From: JACPDI01 sp035463475
GTDB lineage: Bacteria > Acidobacteriota > Vicinamibacteria > Vicinamibacterales > 2-12-FULL-66-21
Length of the DNA: 64,000 nt
Direction: 5' to 3'
NCBI GenBank assembly: GCA_035463475.1
Contig: DATHTE010000109.1
Coordinates: 1-64,000, forward strand
Every line of letters starts with the position of its first letter. Within the stretch, counting starts at the first letter, position 1. This document shows, piece after piece, positions 32,886 through 41,114 of the stretch. Under the pieces are notes generated by a model. It did no database searches. It saw nothing but the letters and a program-made list of their open reading frames with translations, and was not told the DNA's origin. The translations under genes and the position numbers were made by a program.

Positions 32886-34279
32886 ACGGCGAGCGAGGCG
32901 AGCAGCCGCTGGTGGATGTTGTCGAACCCGCCGTTCGACATCACGATGACGAGGTCGCCGGAGCGCGCCTCGCGGGTCACCGTGGTGACGATATCGTCCA
33001 CGCTGTGGATGTGACGGGCCTTGCGTCCGGCGCGCCGCATGTCCGCCACGAGCTCCTCGCCCGACAGCCGCTCTGCGTCGGGAAGATTCGCGCGAAAGAC
33101 GGCGGCGATGACCGTCTCGTCGGCTGCGTCGAACGCGCTTGCGAACTCGTGCTGGAACACCTTGCGGCAGGACGTAGCGGACCTCGGCTCGAAGATCGCC
33201 CAGATGCGCCGGTCCGGAAAAGCCGAGCGCACACCGGACAGGGTCTCGGCGATCGCGGTGGGATGGTGCGCGAAGTCGTCGTAGACGGCCACGTCTCGCG
33301 CAATCCCGCGCAGCTGCAGCCGCCGGCGGACACCCTTGAACGACTTGAGCGCCTCGGCCAGGGCGGTGGCTGAGAGCCCGGTCGCGTGCCCGACGGCGAT
33401 CGCCGCGAGCGCGTTTCGCACGTTGTACGCGCCGAGCAGGGCCACCTCGAACAAGCCGAACGGCGAGCCGCTGTGGCGCACGGCGAACGTCATGCCTGCG
33501 GGATGCGCTTTCAGGTCGTGCGCCTGCCAGTCCGCGCCGTCGCCAAGGCCGAACGTCTCCACGCGGCACCTGGCGTCCGGGCGGAGCGACGGGGCGTGTC
33601 GGTCGTCGGCCCCCAGCAGCAACAGGCCCCGCCGGGGGATCAGCGTGACGAACCGCCGGAAGGCCAGCAGGATCGCCTCCAGGTCCGGGTAGATGTCCGC
33701 GTGGTCGTACTCGATGTTGGCCACCACGGCGAGGTCCGGGAGGTATTTCAGGAACTTGGCCGTCTTGTCGAAGAAGGCGCTGTCGTATTCGTCCCCTTCG
33801 ATGACGAAGTCGCGGCCGCCGCCGATGCGGTAGCTCGAATCGAAGTTCTCCGAGATCCCGCCGATGAGCACGCTGGGGTCCGCGCCCGCGTGCGTCAGCA
33901 TCCACCCGGCGAGCGACGTTGTCGTCGTCTTGCCATGAGTGCCCGCGATCACGATTGAGCGGGCGCCCCAGAGAAAGTGATCGCGGATCGCTTCCGGCAG
34001 AGAGCAGTAGCGGATCTTGCGGTCCAGCACTTCTTCGAGCTCCGGGTTGCCGCGGGAAATCGCGTTGCCGACCACGACGAGATCCAGTTCCGGAGAAATG
34101 TTCCTGGCGTCGTACCCCTCGAGCAGGGTTATGCCCTGCGCGCGGAGGAAGTCGCTCATCGGCGGGTACACGCTGTGATCGGACCCGCGGACGTCGAACC
34201 CTTTTTCCCTGAGCATCGCGGCCAGCGTGCCCATGGCGGTGCCGCAAATGCCGATCAGGTGCACGCGCGGGTGCTTCAT
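32882..34279 (-). CDS. mpl: UDP-MurNAc:L-Ala-gamma-D-Glu-meso-DAP ligase (murein peptide ligase)
   Basis: A 465-residue Mur ligase. The start HLIGICGTAMGTLAAMLREK with SDHSVYPPMSDFL, and VVGNAISRGNPELEEVL, separate Mpl from MurC. The ATP loop is IAGTHGKTTTTSLAG, then GGISENFDSSYRIGGG and EGDEYDSAFFD. Mpl attaches recycled tripeptide from old murein straight to UDP-MurNAc, bypassing MurC, D and E. Its neighbours LdcA and NagZ produce that peptide and MurA and MurB make UDP-MurNAc, so the operon feeds both substrates to it. Starts overlap: ATGA with ldcA upstream. Confidence 0.92.
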   Translation of the reverse strand: MKHPRVHLIGICGTAMGTLAAMLREKGFDVRGSDHSVYPPMSDFLRAQGITLLEGYDARNISPELDLVVVGNAISRGNPELEEVLDRKIRYCSLPEAIRDHFLWGARSIVIAGTHGKTTTTSLAGWMLTHAGADPSVLIGGISENFDSSYRIGGGRDFVIEGDEYDSAFFDKTAKFLKYLPDLAVVANIEYDHADIYPDLEAILLAFRRFVTLIPRRGLLLLGADDRHAPSLRPDARCRVETFGLGDGADWQAHDLKAHPAGMTFAVRHSGSPFGLFEVALLGAYNVRNALAAIAVGHATGLSATALAEALKSFKGVRRRLQLRGIARDVAVYDDFAHHPTAIAETLSGVRSAFPDRRIWAIFEPRSATSCRKVFQHEFASAFDAADETVIAAVFRANLPDAERLSGEELVADMRRAGRKARHIHSVDDIVTTVTREARSGDLVIVMSNGGFDNIHQRLLASLAV

Positions 34280-35202
34280 GTCGTCACCGCCGCTTCCTCG
34301 ATGGACAGGGCGACCCGATCGCCCGCGATGACCCGCGTCCGCACGCCGAACGGCAGGGTGAGGCTCGGCCCGGTTGTGTGGCCCGACGGGAACCCGAACA
34401 GCACCGGTCCGGGGAAGTCGCCGAACAGGTCGGCGATCACGTCACGCGCCGTCGGTTTCCCGGACTCTTCGTCGCACCCCGCCATCTCTCCCCAGACGAC
34501 CGCGGCGGCGCGATCGAGGACGCCGGCAAGCCGCAACTGCGTCACCATGCGGTCGATCCGGTAGGGACGCTCTCTCACGTCCTCCAGGAACAGCACGCTG
34601 CCCGCCGGCGGATCGAACGCGTACGGCGTCCCGAGCGATGCAACGAGCTGCGACAGGTTCCCGCCGGTAATCGTCCCGATCGCCTCGCCGGAGCGCAGCG
34701 CCTGCAGTCCCGGCGGCGACAGCTCCCCAACCGGCTTGCCGCTGGTGACGCATGCCATGAACGAGGCCCGATCGTAGCCCCCCGCGCCGCGGGCGAGCCG
34801 TCCTTCCACCATGGGGCCGTGCACCGCGACGATCCCGCACTGCTGCGTCAGGAACAGGAGGAGCGCGGTGGCGTCGCTGTAGCCGATGAAGAGCTTCGGC
34901 CGCGCGCGCAGCCGCTCCGGCGAGAGGCGCGGGAGCATCTGGACGCTGCCGTAGCCGCCGCGCACCGCGATGAGCGCCGCGATGCGGTCGTCGCACCACG
35001 CGTCCTCGAACGCGCGGGCGCGATCCTCCGGGTCGCCGGCCAGGTAGCCGCGCCGCGCGAAGACGCGGTCGTCGTAGGCCGGCTCGAACCCGAGCGCCGC
35101 CAGTTCGGCAACCCCGCGGTCGAAGTCCGCACGATCGAACGGGCTCGCTGGCGCGACGAGCGCGATCCGATCGCCCGGGCGCAGCGCTCTCGGCCGGAGC
35201 AT
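34276..35202 (-). CDS. ldcA: LD-carboxypeptidase (peptidase S66)
   Basis: A 308-residue serine carboxypeptidase that trims the terminal D-Ala from recycled tetrapeptides. Conserved elements: PGDRIALVAPASPFDR, VRGGYGSVQMLPRL, the nucleophile Ser in FIGYSDATALLLFL, LFLEDVRERPYRIDRM (catalytic Glu) and FPSGHTTGP (catalytic His). There is no signal peptide, as expected for the cytoplasmic recycling enzyme. The removal of D-Ala gives tripeptide, the substrate of the downstream Mpl. It overlaps nagZ by one base (TGATG). Confidence 0.92.
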   Translation of the reverse strand: MLRPRALRPGDRIALVAPASPFDRADFDRGVAELAALGFEPAYDDRVFARRGYLAGDPEDRARAFEDAWCDDRIAALIAVRGGYGSVQMLPRLSPERLRARPKLFIGYSDATALLLFLTQQCGIVAVHGPMVEGRLARGAGGYDRASFMACVTSGKPVGELSPPGLQALRSGEAIGTITGGNLSQLVASLGTPYAFDPPAGSVLFLEDVRERPYRIDRMVTQLRLAGVLDRAAAVVWGEMAGCDEESGKPTARDVIADLFGDFPGPVLFGFPSGHTTGPSLTLPFGVRTRVIAGDRVALSIEEAAVTT

Positions 35203-36302
35203 CAGGCGAAGCGCGCCATTTCTTCGGCGACGGCCCGGTGCTCGCCGCGCCCGAGCACATCGCGGAGGCGTCGAGGGTCGAGCCGTGCCGGCTCCGCGAC
35301 GAGGAACCGCTCCTTGACGCGGCGCTGGCGCGCGAGCGCGTCCTCGACGCGCGAGAGCGGCAGGTCCCCGCGTTCGACCGCGCGGATGATCCCCTCGATC
35401 GCCGCGACGTGCGTGTCAGGATCTGGCCCGCAGACGAGGACGGCGTCGCAGCCGGCCGCGAGCGCTTTCGCTGCCGCCTCCGCCGGCCCGTAACGCGCGC
35501 CGACCGCTTTCATCTCGAGGTCGTCGCTCAACACGACGCCGTCGAACCCCAGCTCGCGCTTCAGGATGGCATCCACGATCGCGGGGGACAGCGTCGCGGG
35601 CAGCGTCTCGTCGAGCGACGGCACGAGCACGTGGGCGGTCATGATCGAGGCCACCCGCGCGCCGACCGCCGCGCGGAACGGCGCGAACTCCACTTCGCGC
35701 AACCGTTCCGGCGGGTGCTCGACGATCGGCAACTCGTGATGAGAGTCGGCGCTCGTGTCGCCGTGCCCCGGGAAATGCTTGCCGCAGGCGGCGATCCCTT
35801 CCCCCTGGAGCGTCTCGATGATCGCCCGGCCGAGCGCCGCGACGGTCTCCGGCTGCTCTCCGAGCGCGCGATCGCCGATGACCTGGTTCCCGGGGTTCGT
35901 GTGAATGTCGAGCACCGGCGCGTAGTCCAGGTTGATGCCCACCGCCGTGAGCTCCGCCGCCAGGGCCTTCGCGAACCGCCGCGCGAGCGCTTCGCGGTCC
36001 CCTTCCGGCGCCCGGCCAAGGGTCATCATCGGCGGCCACACGGTGAACGGGTCCCTCAGCCGCGCGACGCGGCCCCCCTCCTGGTCGACGCTGACCCACA
36101 GCGGCAGCTCGCGCCGCAACTCGCGCGCCTGCCAGGAGACCTCGAGCACCTGCGCGGGCTCGACGACGTTCCGGGCGAAGAGGATGACGCCGCCGAGATC
36201 GAACTCGCGGGCGATCGTCCTGAGATCGGCGGGGATTTCGTGTCCGGCAAAACCGAGGATGGCCAGCTGTCCCGCGTGGCGGCGGATCTCGCGCAACGAC
36301 AT
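35202..36302 (-). CDS. nagZ: Beta-N-acetylglucosaminidase NagZ (GH3)
   Basis: A 366-residue family 3 glycoside hydrolase that removes GlcNAc from anhydro-muropeptides. It has WVSVDQEGGRVARLRDPFT, YAPVLDIHTNPGN, ACGKHFPGHGDTSADSHH with the His-Asp dyad typical of NagZ, and the nucleophile Asp in GVVLSDDLEMKAVG. No signal peptide is present, so it is cytoplasmic. It is the first gene of the recycling operon. A -10 box (TATAAT, minus strand, 36320-36315) lies 12 bases before its ATG, leaving a leader of about six bases and no Shine-Dalgarno. Confidence 0.93.
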   Translation of the reverse strand: MSLREIRRHAGQLAILGFAGHEIPADLRTIAREFDLGGVILFARNVVEPAQVLEVSWQARELRRELPLWVSVDQEGGRVARLRDPFTVWPPMMTLGRAPEGDREALARRFAKALAAELTAVGINLDYAPVLDIHTNPGNQVIGDRALGEQPETVAALGRAIIETLQGEGIAACGKHFPGHGDTSADSHHELPIVEHPPERLREVEFAPFRAAVGARVASIMTAHVLVPSLDETLPATLSPAIVDAILKRELGFDGVVLSDDLEMKAVGARYGPAEAAAKALAAGCDAVLVCGPDPDTHVAAIEGIIRAVERGDLPLSRVEDALARQRRVKERFLVAEPARLDPRRLRDVLGRGEHRAVAEEMARFA

Positions 36303-36314
36303 GCTCGGCTGGCC

Positions 36315-36322
36315 ATTATAAT
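36315..36322. promoter_or_regulatory. Palindromic shared -10 box, nagZ / GHMP kinase
   Basis: ATTATAAT is its own reverse complement and contains TATAAT on both strands (minus 36320-36315, plus 36317-36322). It is the only A/T-rich site in a 26-base gap between two divergent operons. The plus copy ends 6 bases before a GTG start, the minus copy 12 bases before nagZ. Confidence 0.65.
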
Positions 36323-36328
36323 GCGCGG

Positions 36329-37339
36329 GTGCGCATCGTTTCTTCCGCTCCTACCCGTATTGATCTTGCCGGCGGCACGATGGACATCTGGCCGCTGTAC
36401 CTCTTTCACGAGCAGGCGCAGACCGTCAACGCCGCGATCAGCCTGCGCGCCCGCTGCGCGCTGGAGCCGGAGGGGGGCGGGCGGATCGTCATCCACTCGG
36501 CCGACACCGGCCACACCGTCGAGGTCGGCCACTGGTCGGAACTGCGCGACAACCACGAGTTGAAACTGCTGGGCCGCCTGCTTCACCACTTCCAGGTCGC
36601 CGGACTGCGGCTGACGACGCGGTGCGAGTCGCCGGTCGGCGCCGGCATCGGAGGCTCTTCGGCGCTGAACATCGCGGTGTGCGGCGCGCTGGCCGCATGG
36701 ACGGGCCGCGAGCTGGCGGCCGAGGCGCTGCTGCAGATCGCGCAGAACGTCGAGGCGCAGGCAATCGACGTCCCCACCGGCTCGCAGGACTACCGCCCCG
36801 CGTACTACGGCGGCGTGTCGGCCGTGGAGCTGGGCGCCGAGGGGGTGCGCCGCGTCGGCCTGCGCGTCGATCCCGCGGACCTGCAGGCGCGGCTGGTCCT
36901 GGCGTACACCGGCGCGTCGCGCAACTCCGGCATCAACAACTGGGAGATGTTCAAGCGGCACATCGAGCGGGACGCGGAGGTGTTCGACCGCTTCGAGCGC
37001 ATTCGCGACGTCACCGTCGCCCTGCGCGCCGCGCTGGAGCGGGCGGACTGGGACGAGGTGGGACGGCAGATCGCCGCCGAATGGGAGACGCGCAAGGGGC
37101 TCGCGTCCGGCGTGACCACGCCGGAGATCGATCGCATGATGGCGGCCGCGCGCGACGCCGGCGCGACCGGCACCAAGATCTGCGGCGCCGGCGGCGGCGG
37201 CTGCATGATCGCGTTCGCCCCGCAAGCGCGCGTGCCGGCGGTCCGGGACGCGCTCGCCGCCGGCGGGGCGCGCGTGCTGGACTACCACATCGAGAGCGAG
37301 GGCCTGCAGGTGGAGCGCGTGCCGATGCCCGTCGCGTGA
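36329..37339 (+). CDS. GHMP-family sugar kinase
   Basis: A 336-residue kinase. Motif 1 is RIDLAGGTMDIWPLYLF, the ATP loop is SPVGAGIGGSSALNIAV, and motif 3 is ICGAGGGGCMIAF. The opening resembles the kinases for heptose 7-phosphate, galactose or fucose (RIDLAGGTTDIPP). The exact sugar cannot be read from sequence. It is divergent from the murein recycling operon, so phosphorylation of an amino sugar released by NagZ is a possibility, but this is inference. GTG starts 6 bases after the shared -10, so the message is probably leaderless. The stop overlaps the polX start (TGATG). Confidence 0.8.
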   Translation: MRIVSSAPTRIDLAGGTMDIWPLYLFHEQAQTVNAAISLRARCALEPEGGGRIVIHSADTGHTVEVGHWSELRDNHELKLLGRLLHHFQVAGLRLTTRCESPVGAGIGGSSALNIAVCGALAAWTGRELAAEALLQIAQNVEAQAIDVPTGSQDYRPAYYGGVSAVELGAEGVRRVGLRVDPADLQARLVLAYTGASRNSGINNWEMFKRHIERDAEVFDRFERIRDVTVALRAALERADWDEVGRQIAAEWETRKGLASGVTTPEIDRMMAAARDAGATGTKICGAGGGGCMIAFAPQARVPAVRDALAAGGARVLDYHIESEGLQVERVPMPVA

Positions 37340-39063
37340 TGGACAACTTCACGATCGCCCGGATCTTCCGCGAGATCGCCGACCTGCTCGAAATCAAGGG
37401 AGAGAACCCGTTCAAGATCCGCGCGTATCGCGGCGCCGCCGACAGCGTCGCCGACTGCCCCGAGAGCGTCGCCCGTCTCTCGCCAGAGGAACGCCGGCGC
37501 CTGCCCGGCATCGGCAAGGACCTCGCGCTCAAGCTGACCGAGCTCGTGGACACCGGCGAGCTCACCTACCACCGCGAGCTGCTCGCGGAGTTCCCTCCGT
37601 CGATCCTCGACATTCTCAGGCTCCAGGGAGTCGGCCCGAAGACCGTCGCGCTCCTGTATCGCGAGTTGAACGTCCGCACGCTCGACGACCTCGAGTCGGC
37701 GGCGCGCGCCGGCAGGCTTCGCGGGATCAAAGGGATGGGCGCGAAAAAGGAGACGCTCATCCTCAAGGCGATTGACGAGCAGAGGCAATCGCAGGGCCGG
37801 CGCCTCACCGCCGAAGCGCACGACGTGGCGGCGATCCTCGTCGCGCACCTGCGCGCGCTGGCGCCTGACGCGCTGATCCTGCCGGTGGGCAGCCTGCGTC
37901 GCGGCTGCGAGACGTGCGGCGACCTCGACATCCTCGCGGCCGGCGGCGACCCGCCGCTCATGGACGCGTTCGCCGGCCACGCGCTGGTCGAGCGCGTGCT
38001 CGGACGCGGCGACACCAAGTCGAGCGTCCTCCTGCGCGGCGGGTTCCAGGCGGACCTTCGCGTGGTTCCTTCCGACAGCGCGGGTGCGGCGATGCAGTAC
38101 TTCACCGGGTCCAAGGCGCACAACATCGCGCTGCGCGACCGGGCGATCCAGCGCGGGTACAAGCTGAACGAGTACGGCCTGTTCGACAACGCGACGGGTG
38201 CGCGCGTCGCGGGCGAGAACGAGGAAGGGATCTATGCCGCGCTCGACCTGGCCCTTGTGCCGCCAGAGCTCCGCGAAAACCGCGGCGAGATCCCGGCCGC
38301 CGAGCGCCGCGAGCTGCCGCGGCTCATCGAGGAAGCGGACATCCGCGGCGATCTGCACATGCACACCACGCGGACCGATGGCCGGGCTGACGCGGAAACG
38401 ATGGCCAGGGCGGCGAAGGAGCTCGGGCGCGAGTACATCGCCATCACCGAGCACAGCCGGTCGCTCGCGATGGCGAGCGGTCTCGACGAGACTGCGGCGC
38501 TCGAGCACGCCGCGCGTGTCCGCGCGCTCAACGGCCGCATCGAGGGGCTGCGCGTGCTCGCCGGGATCGAGTGCGACATCCTGCCCGACGGGCGGCTCGA
38601 CCTCGCCGACGACTGCCTCGCCGAGCTCGATTACGTCGTCGCGTCCGTGCACTCCGCGTTCAACCAGGGCGAGGCCCAGATGACCGATCGGGTCCTTCGC
38701 GCGCTCTCGTGCCCCTGGGTCGACGCGCTCGGCCACCCGACCGGACGGCTGCTGCTGCGCCGCGAGGGCTATCCGCTTCGGCTCGAGCAGGTTGCCACAG
38801 AGGCCGCGCGTCTCGGCGCGGCGCTCGAGATCAACTGCCTGCCGGACCGGCTCGATCTGAGCGACGTCAACGCGCGACTCGCCCGCGACCGCGGCGCGAA
38901 GATCGTCATCAGCACGGACGCGCACGCGCCGGTGGCGCTCGGCGGGATACGGTGGGGGGTCATCGTCGCGCGTCGCGGGTGGCTGCGGCAGGAGGACGTC
39001 CTCAACACGCTGCCGTTCGACGCCTTCCGCGCGTCGTTGCGGCGCGCCAGGAGCGGCGGATGA
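37339..39063 (+). CDS. polX: DNA polymerase/3'-5' exonuclease PolX
   Basis: A 574-residue family X polymerase. Helix-hairpin-helix loops: RLPGIGKDLALKLTELVD, LQGVGPKTVALLYREL. Nucleotidyltransferase: VGSLRRGCETCGDLDILAAG with both metal Asp, third Asp in GGFQADLRVVPSD, then YFTGSKAHNIALRDRA. The C-terminal PHP domain has DLHMHTTRTDG, AITEHSRS, AGIECDILPDG, ALGHPTGRL and STDAHAP. It fills gaps and trims 3' ends in base-excision repair. A second, polymerase-dead relative lies at 22329-24011. The ATG overlaps the kinase stop. Confidence 0.93.
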   Translation: MDNFTIARIFREIADLLEIKGENPFKIRAYRGAADSVADCPESVARLSPEERRRLPGIGKDLALKLTELVDTGELTYHRELLAEFPPSILDILRLQGVGPKTVALLYRELNVRTLDDLESAARAGRLRGIKGMGAKKETLILKAIDEQRQSQGRRLTAEAHDVAAILVAHLRALAPDALILPVGSLRRGCETCGDLDILAAGGDPPLMDAFAGHALVERVLGRGDTKSSVLLRGGFQADLRVVPSDSAGAAMQYFTGSKAHNIALRDRAIQRGYKLNEYGLFDNATGARVAGENEEGIYAALDLALVPPELRENRGEIPAAERRELPRLIEEADIRGDLHMHTTRTDGRADAETMARAAKELGREYIAITEHSRSLAMASGLDETAALEHAARVRALNGRIEGLRVLAGIECDILPDGRLDLADDCLAELDYVVASVHSAFNQGEAQMTDRVLRALSCPWVDALGHPTGRLLLRREGYPLRLEQVATEAARLGAALEINCLPDRLDLSDVNARLARDRGAKIVISTDAHAPVALGGIRWGVIVARRGWLRQEDVLNTLPFDAFRASLRRARSGG

Positions 39064-39263
39064 CGAAGCTCGCCGAGATCCGGAAGCTCTATTACAGCGC
39101 GACGGCCGCGACCATCAAGCGTGACGTTGCACGCGCAATCGAGCTGTTGAAGTCGATGGAGACGGAAGAGGAACGCGAGAAAGCCGCCGTCTACATGGAC
39201 GGACTATCGCAGATGCGCTCGGAATGGACGGCACAGGGACGGCGTGCACATCGAAAAAGGTAA
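39060..39263 (+). CDS. Small hypothetical protein, 67 residues
   Basis: A 67-residue, charged, helical protein (MTKLAEIRKLYYSATAATIK, then IELLKSMETEEEREKAAVYM). It overlaps the polX stop as ATGA, the same coupling as most genuine gene pairs here, which is the main argument for it. No known family or motif; probably cytoplasmic. It is the last gene of the kinase-polX operon. Confidence 0.5.
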   Translation: MTKLAEIRKLYYSATAATIKRDVARAIELLKSMETEEEREKAAVYMDGLSQMRSEWTAQGRRAHRKR

Positions 39264-39267
39264 AGGT

Positions 39268-39348
39268 AAGTCGAAAATCGCACGAAGTTCAAACGTGAAA
39301 GTCAGAAGCTCAGTTGGGCGCCTTTGTCGTTCGTGCGATCGTCGATTT
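39268..39348. repeat. Imperfect 19-base inverted repeat between convergent genes
   Basis: AAGTCGAAAATCGCACGAA (39268-39286) and TTCGTGCGATCGTCGATTT (39330-39348) match as inverted copies at 16 of 19 positions around a 43-base loop. It lies between a plus and a minus gene end and could end both transcripts. There are no other features in 39264-39377. Confidence 0.5.
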
Positions 39349-39377
39349 GCCTTGTGCTCTCTGCCTTTTGACAAGTT

Positions 39378-40142
39378 TCACCGATCGAGCCCCTTGACGA
39401 TGTACTTCCGCGCCGTCACGCGCAGGGCCTCGGGAACGTTACGATCGACGGAGAGCGCCTTGAGATCGCGATCATTCAGGCGATTGATGAACGACAAGGC
39501 GATGGCGGGCGGCGTCTTGGGGTTCCGGATCAGCGCCCAGATGATCGGGTAGTTCTTCGTCCACGTCCGGTTGTGCCCGATGATCCGGAGCACCTCCTCC
39601 GACACATTGCCCATCCTGGCGAACGCTTCGACTTCCGATTCGGACAGCTTGGGGCTGCTCAGGACCGCGACCGACACGAGCCTGTTGGAATCGCGAACGA
39701 GCACCGCCCGCTGCTCCCGGGTGCCCTTCATGGCGAGCTTCAGACGGTCCGTGACCGCGAGCGTCGAGAGCAGAGCCGCGGAATGCTGGTCGCCTTCCGG
39801 TTCCGGCAGCGGCTCGTCGCGATCGATCAGCGGCTCCACGGCATCGCCGGGCACCGGCGGCCCGGTCGGGATCCCGCGGTTCGCAAAGAACTCGCGCATC
39901 TCGGAGGGCACGTCAGTGCGGCCAAGAAAGGCGCTGACCGGCTCGGCGGGGAGCGCGGTAATCGTCGCACGCGCCGACGCCGCGACCTCGGGATCGGCAT
40001 CGTCGTGCAGGAGCACCAGCAGGGCGAGCTGCTCGAGCGCCCGGGTGGCGAGCGCACCCTGGGCCGCGAGGAGCTTGGCGTCGCGCGCGACGTCGCCGCG
40101 CCGGAAGAAATCGACGAGCGGGGTCTTGATCCCAGGGTCCAT
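39378..40142 (-). CDS. Hypothetical protein, all-helical (HEAT-like)
   Basis: A 254-residue soluble protein rich in Leu, Ala and paired helices (ALEQLALLVLLHDDADPEVA, then SARATITALPAEP; RLVSVAVLSSPKLSESEVEA; PPAIALSFINRLNDRDLKAL). The repeats of about 30 residues suggest a HEAT-like solenoid. I know similar conserved proteins in Acidobacteria and Myxococcota downstream of RodZ-like genes, without a known function. It is 25 bases after the RodZ-like gene and probably in its operon. Confidence 0.6.
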   Translation of the reverse strand: MDPGIKTPLVDFFRRGDVARDAKLLAAQGALATRALEQLALLVLLHDDADPEVAASARATITALPAEPVSAFLGRTDVPSEMREFFANRGIPTGPPVPGDAVEPLIDRDEPLPEPEGDQHSAALLSTLAVTDRLKLAMKGTREQRAVLVRDSNRLVSVAVLSSPKLSESEVEAFARMGNVSEEVLRIIGHNRTWTKNYPIIWALIRNPKTPPAIALSFINRLNDRDLKALSVDRNVPEALRVTARKYIVKGLDR

Positions 40143-40167
40143 GTGGCACCAGCCGCCAGCGGCGGCC

Positions 40168-41076
40168 TCAAGGCAGAAATGATCGGAAGTTGTCGCGCGT
40201 CAGGCGAATCTCGCGCACCTGGCCCTCGCGGCCCAGCGGCCGGGCCGCCTGCCCGTTGATCACCAGGCCGCACGCGGCTGCGTTTCCCACCACGAGGACG
40301 GCCGATTCCGTGAAGCGCGCAGAGGCCCTCTCCCCCGCGACGACGATGCGCGACAGCGCCAGCTGACCGTCGGCGGTGAGCTTCGCCCAGCAGTCGGCGG
40401 TCGGCACGATCTCCACGGTCACGGCTTGTTCGCTGGCCGCCATCCTGGCTGGCGTGGCGGCCGACTCGGTTGCGGACGCCGGCTGCGCTGGCGGCCCGGG
40501 TTCTGCCGGTGGCGGGCCCTGTTCAGGCGCCCGCTCGACCGGCTCCGTCGCCGGCTCCGTCGGCTCGCCCGGTGGCGCGCCGCCGGTGGCCGTCACGCGC
40601 GGAAGCGACTCGCCCGTGACCGGCGAGCCCGGGCGCGTGCTGAAATAGACGATCGCAATCGCGAGCGGCAGGCTGACGAGCACCAGCTTCAGCACCACAC
40701 CCGCCATCCGCTGCTTGCTCTCGAAGTCCACTTCCTCGCTCATCTCCCCGCCCGCGGAGACGGCTCGCGGGACCTGGATCCCCGCGCGCTGCGCGTCCGC
40801 CGAGGCCACGCCTGCGGCGAGCGCTGGACCGACTGACGGATCGGCCGCGAACTCCTGGAGGAACTGCTTCACTGTTTCGTCAGGATCCAGACCGACCTCG
40901 ACGGCGTAGGACCGCACGAACGCACGGCTGAAGATCCCGCCGGGGAGCTTGGAGACGTCGTTGCGCTCGAGGCGTTCCAGCGCGGCCACGGAAATCTTCG
41001 TCGCTGCGGCGATCTGCCGGAGAGAGATGCCCTTGCGCTCGCGCGCTTCGCGAAGCCGGGCCCCGAAATCTGCCAT
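40168..41076 (-). CDS. rodZ: RodZ-like cell-shape protein (HTH, TM, DUF4115)
   Basis: A 302-residue protein. An N-terminal helix-turn-helix (LREARERKGISLRQIAAATK, then IFSRAFVRSYAVEVGLDPDE) is the RodZ/HTH_25 type. A TM helix follows at about residues 128-147 (VVLKLVLVSLPLAIAIVYF), then a Pro/Ala/Glu-rich linker and a C-terminal beta domain (AVTVEIVPTADCWAKLTADG) like DUF4115. RodZ links MreB to the wall-synthesis machinery in rod-shaped cells. The order HTH-TM-linker-DUF4115 fits well. mreB is not in the window. Confidence 0.8.
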   Translation of the reverse strand: MADFGARLREARERKGISLRQIAAATKISVAALERLERNDVSKLPGGIFSRAFVRSYAVEVGLDPDETVKQFLQEFAADPSVGPALAAGVASADAQRAGIQVPRAVSAGGEMSEEVDFESKQRMAGVVLKLVLVSLPLAIAIVYFSTRPGSPVTGESLPRVTATGGAPPGEPTEPATEPVERAPEQGPPPAEPGPPAQPASATESAATPARMAASEQAVTVEIVPTADCWAKLTADGQLALSRIVVAGERASARFTESAVLVVGNAAACGLVINGQAARPLGREGQVREIRLTRDNFRSFLP

Positions 41077-41114
41077 GGGTGTGTGTGGCGGCGAGCCGTC
41101 TTACGAGAAGAAAT

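Noticed and set aside
32235..34247. Single 670-codon minus-strand frame across mpl and pxpB
   Set aside because: Only the last 216 residues match PxpB; the rest is an out-of-frame reading of mpl. PxpB is annotated from its own ATG.
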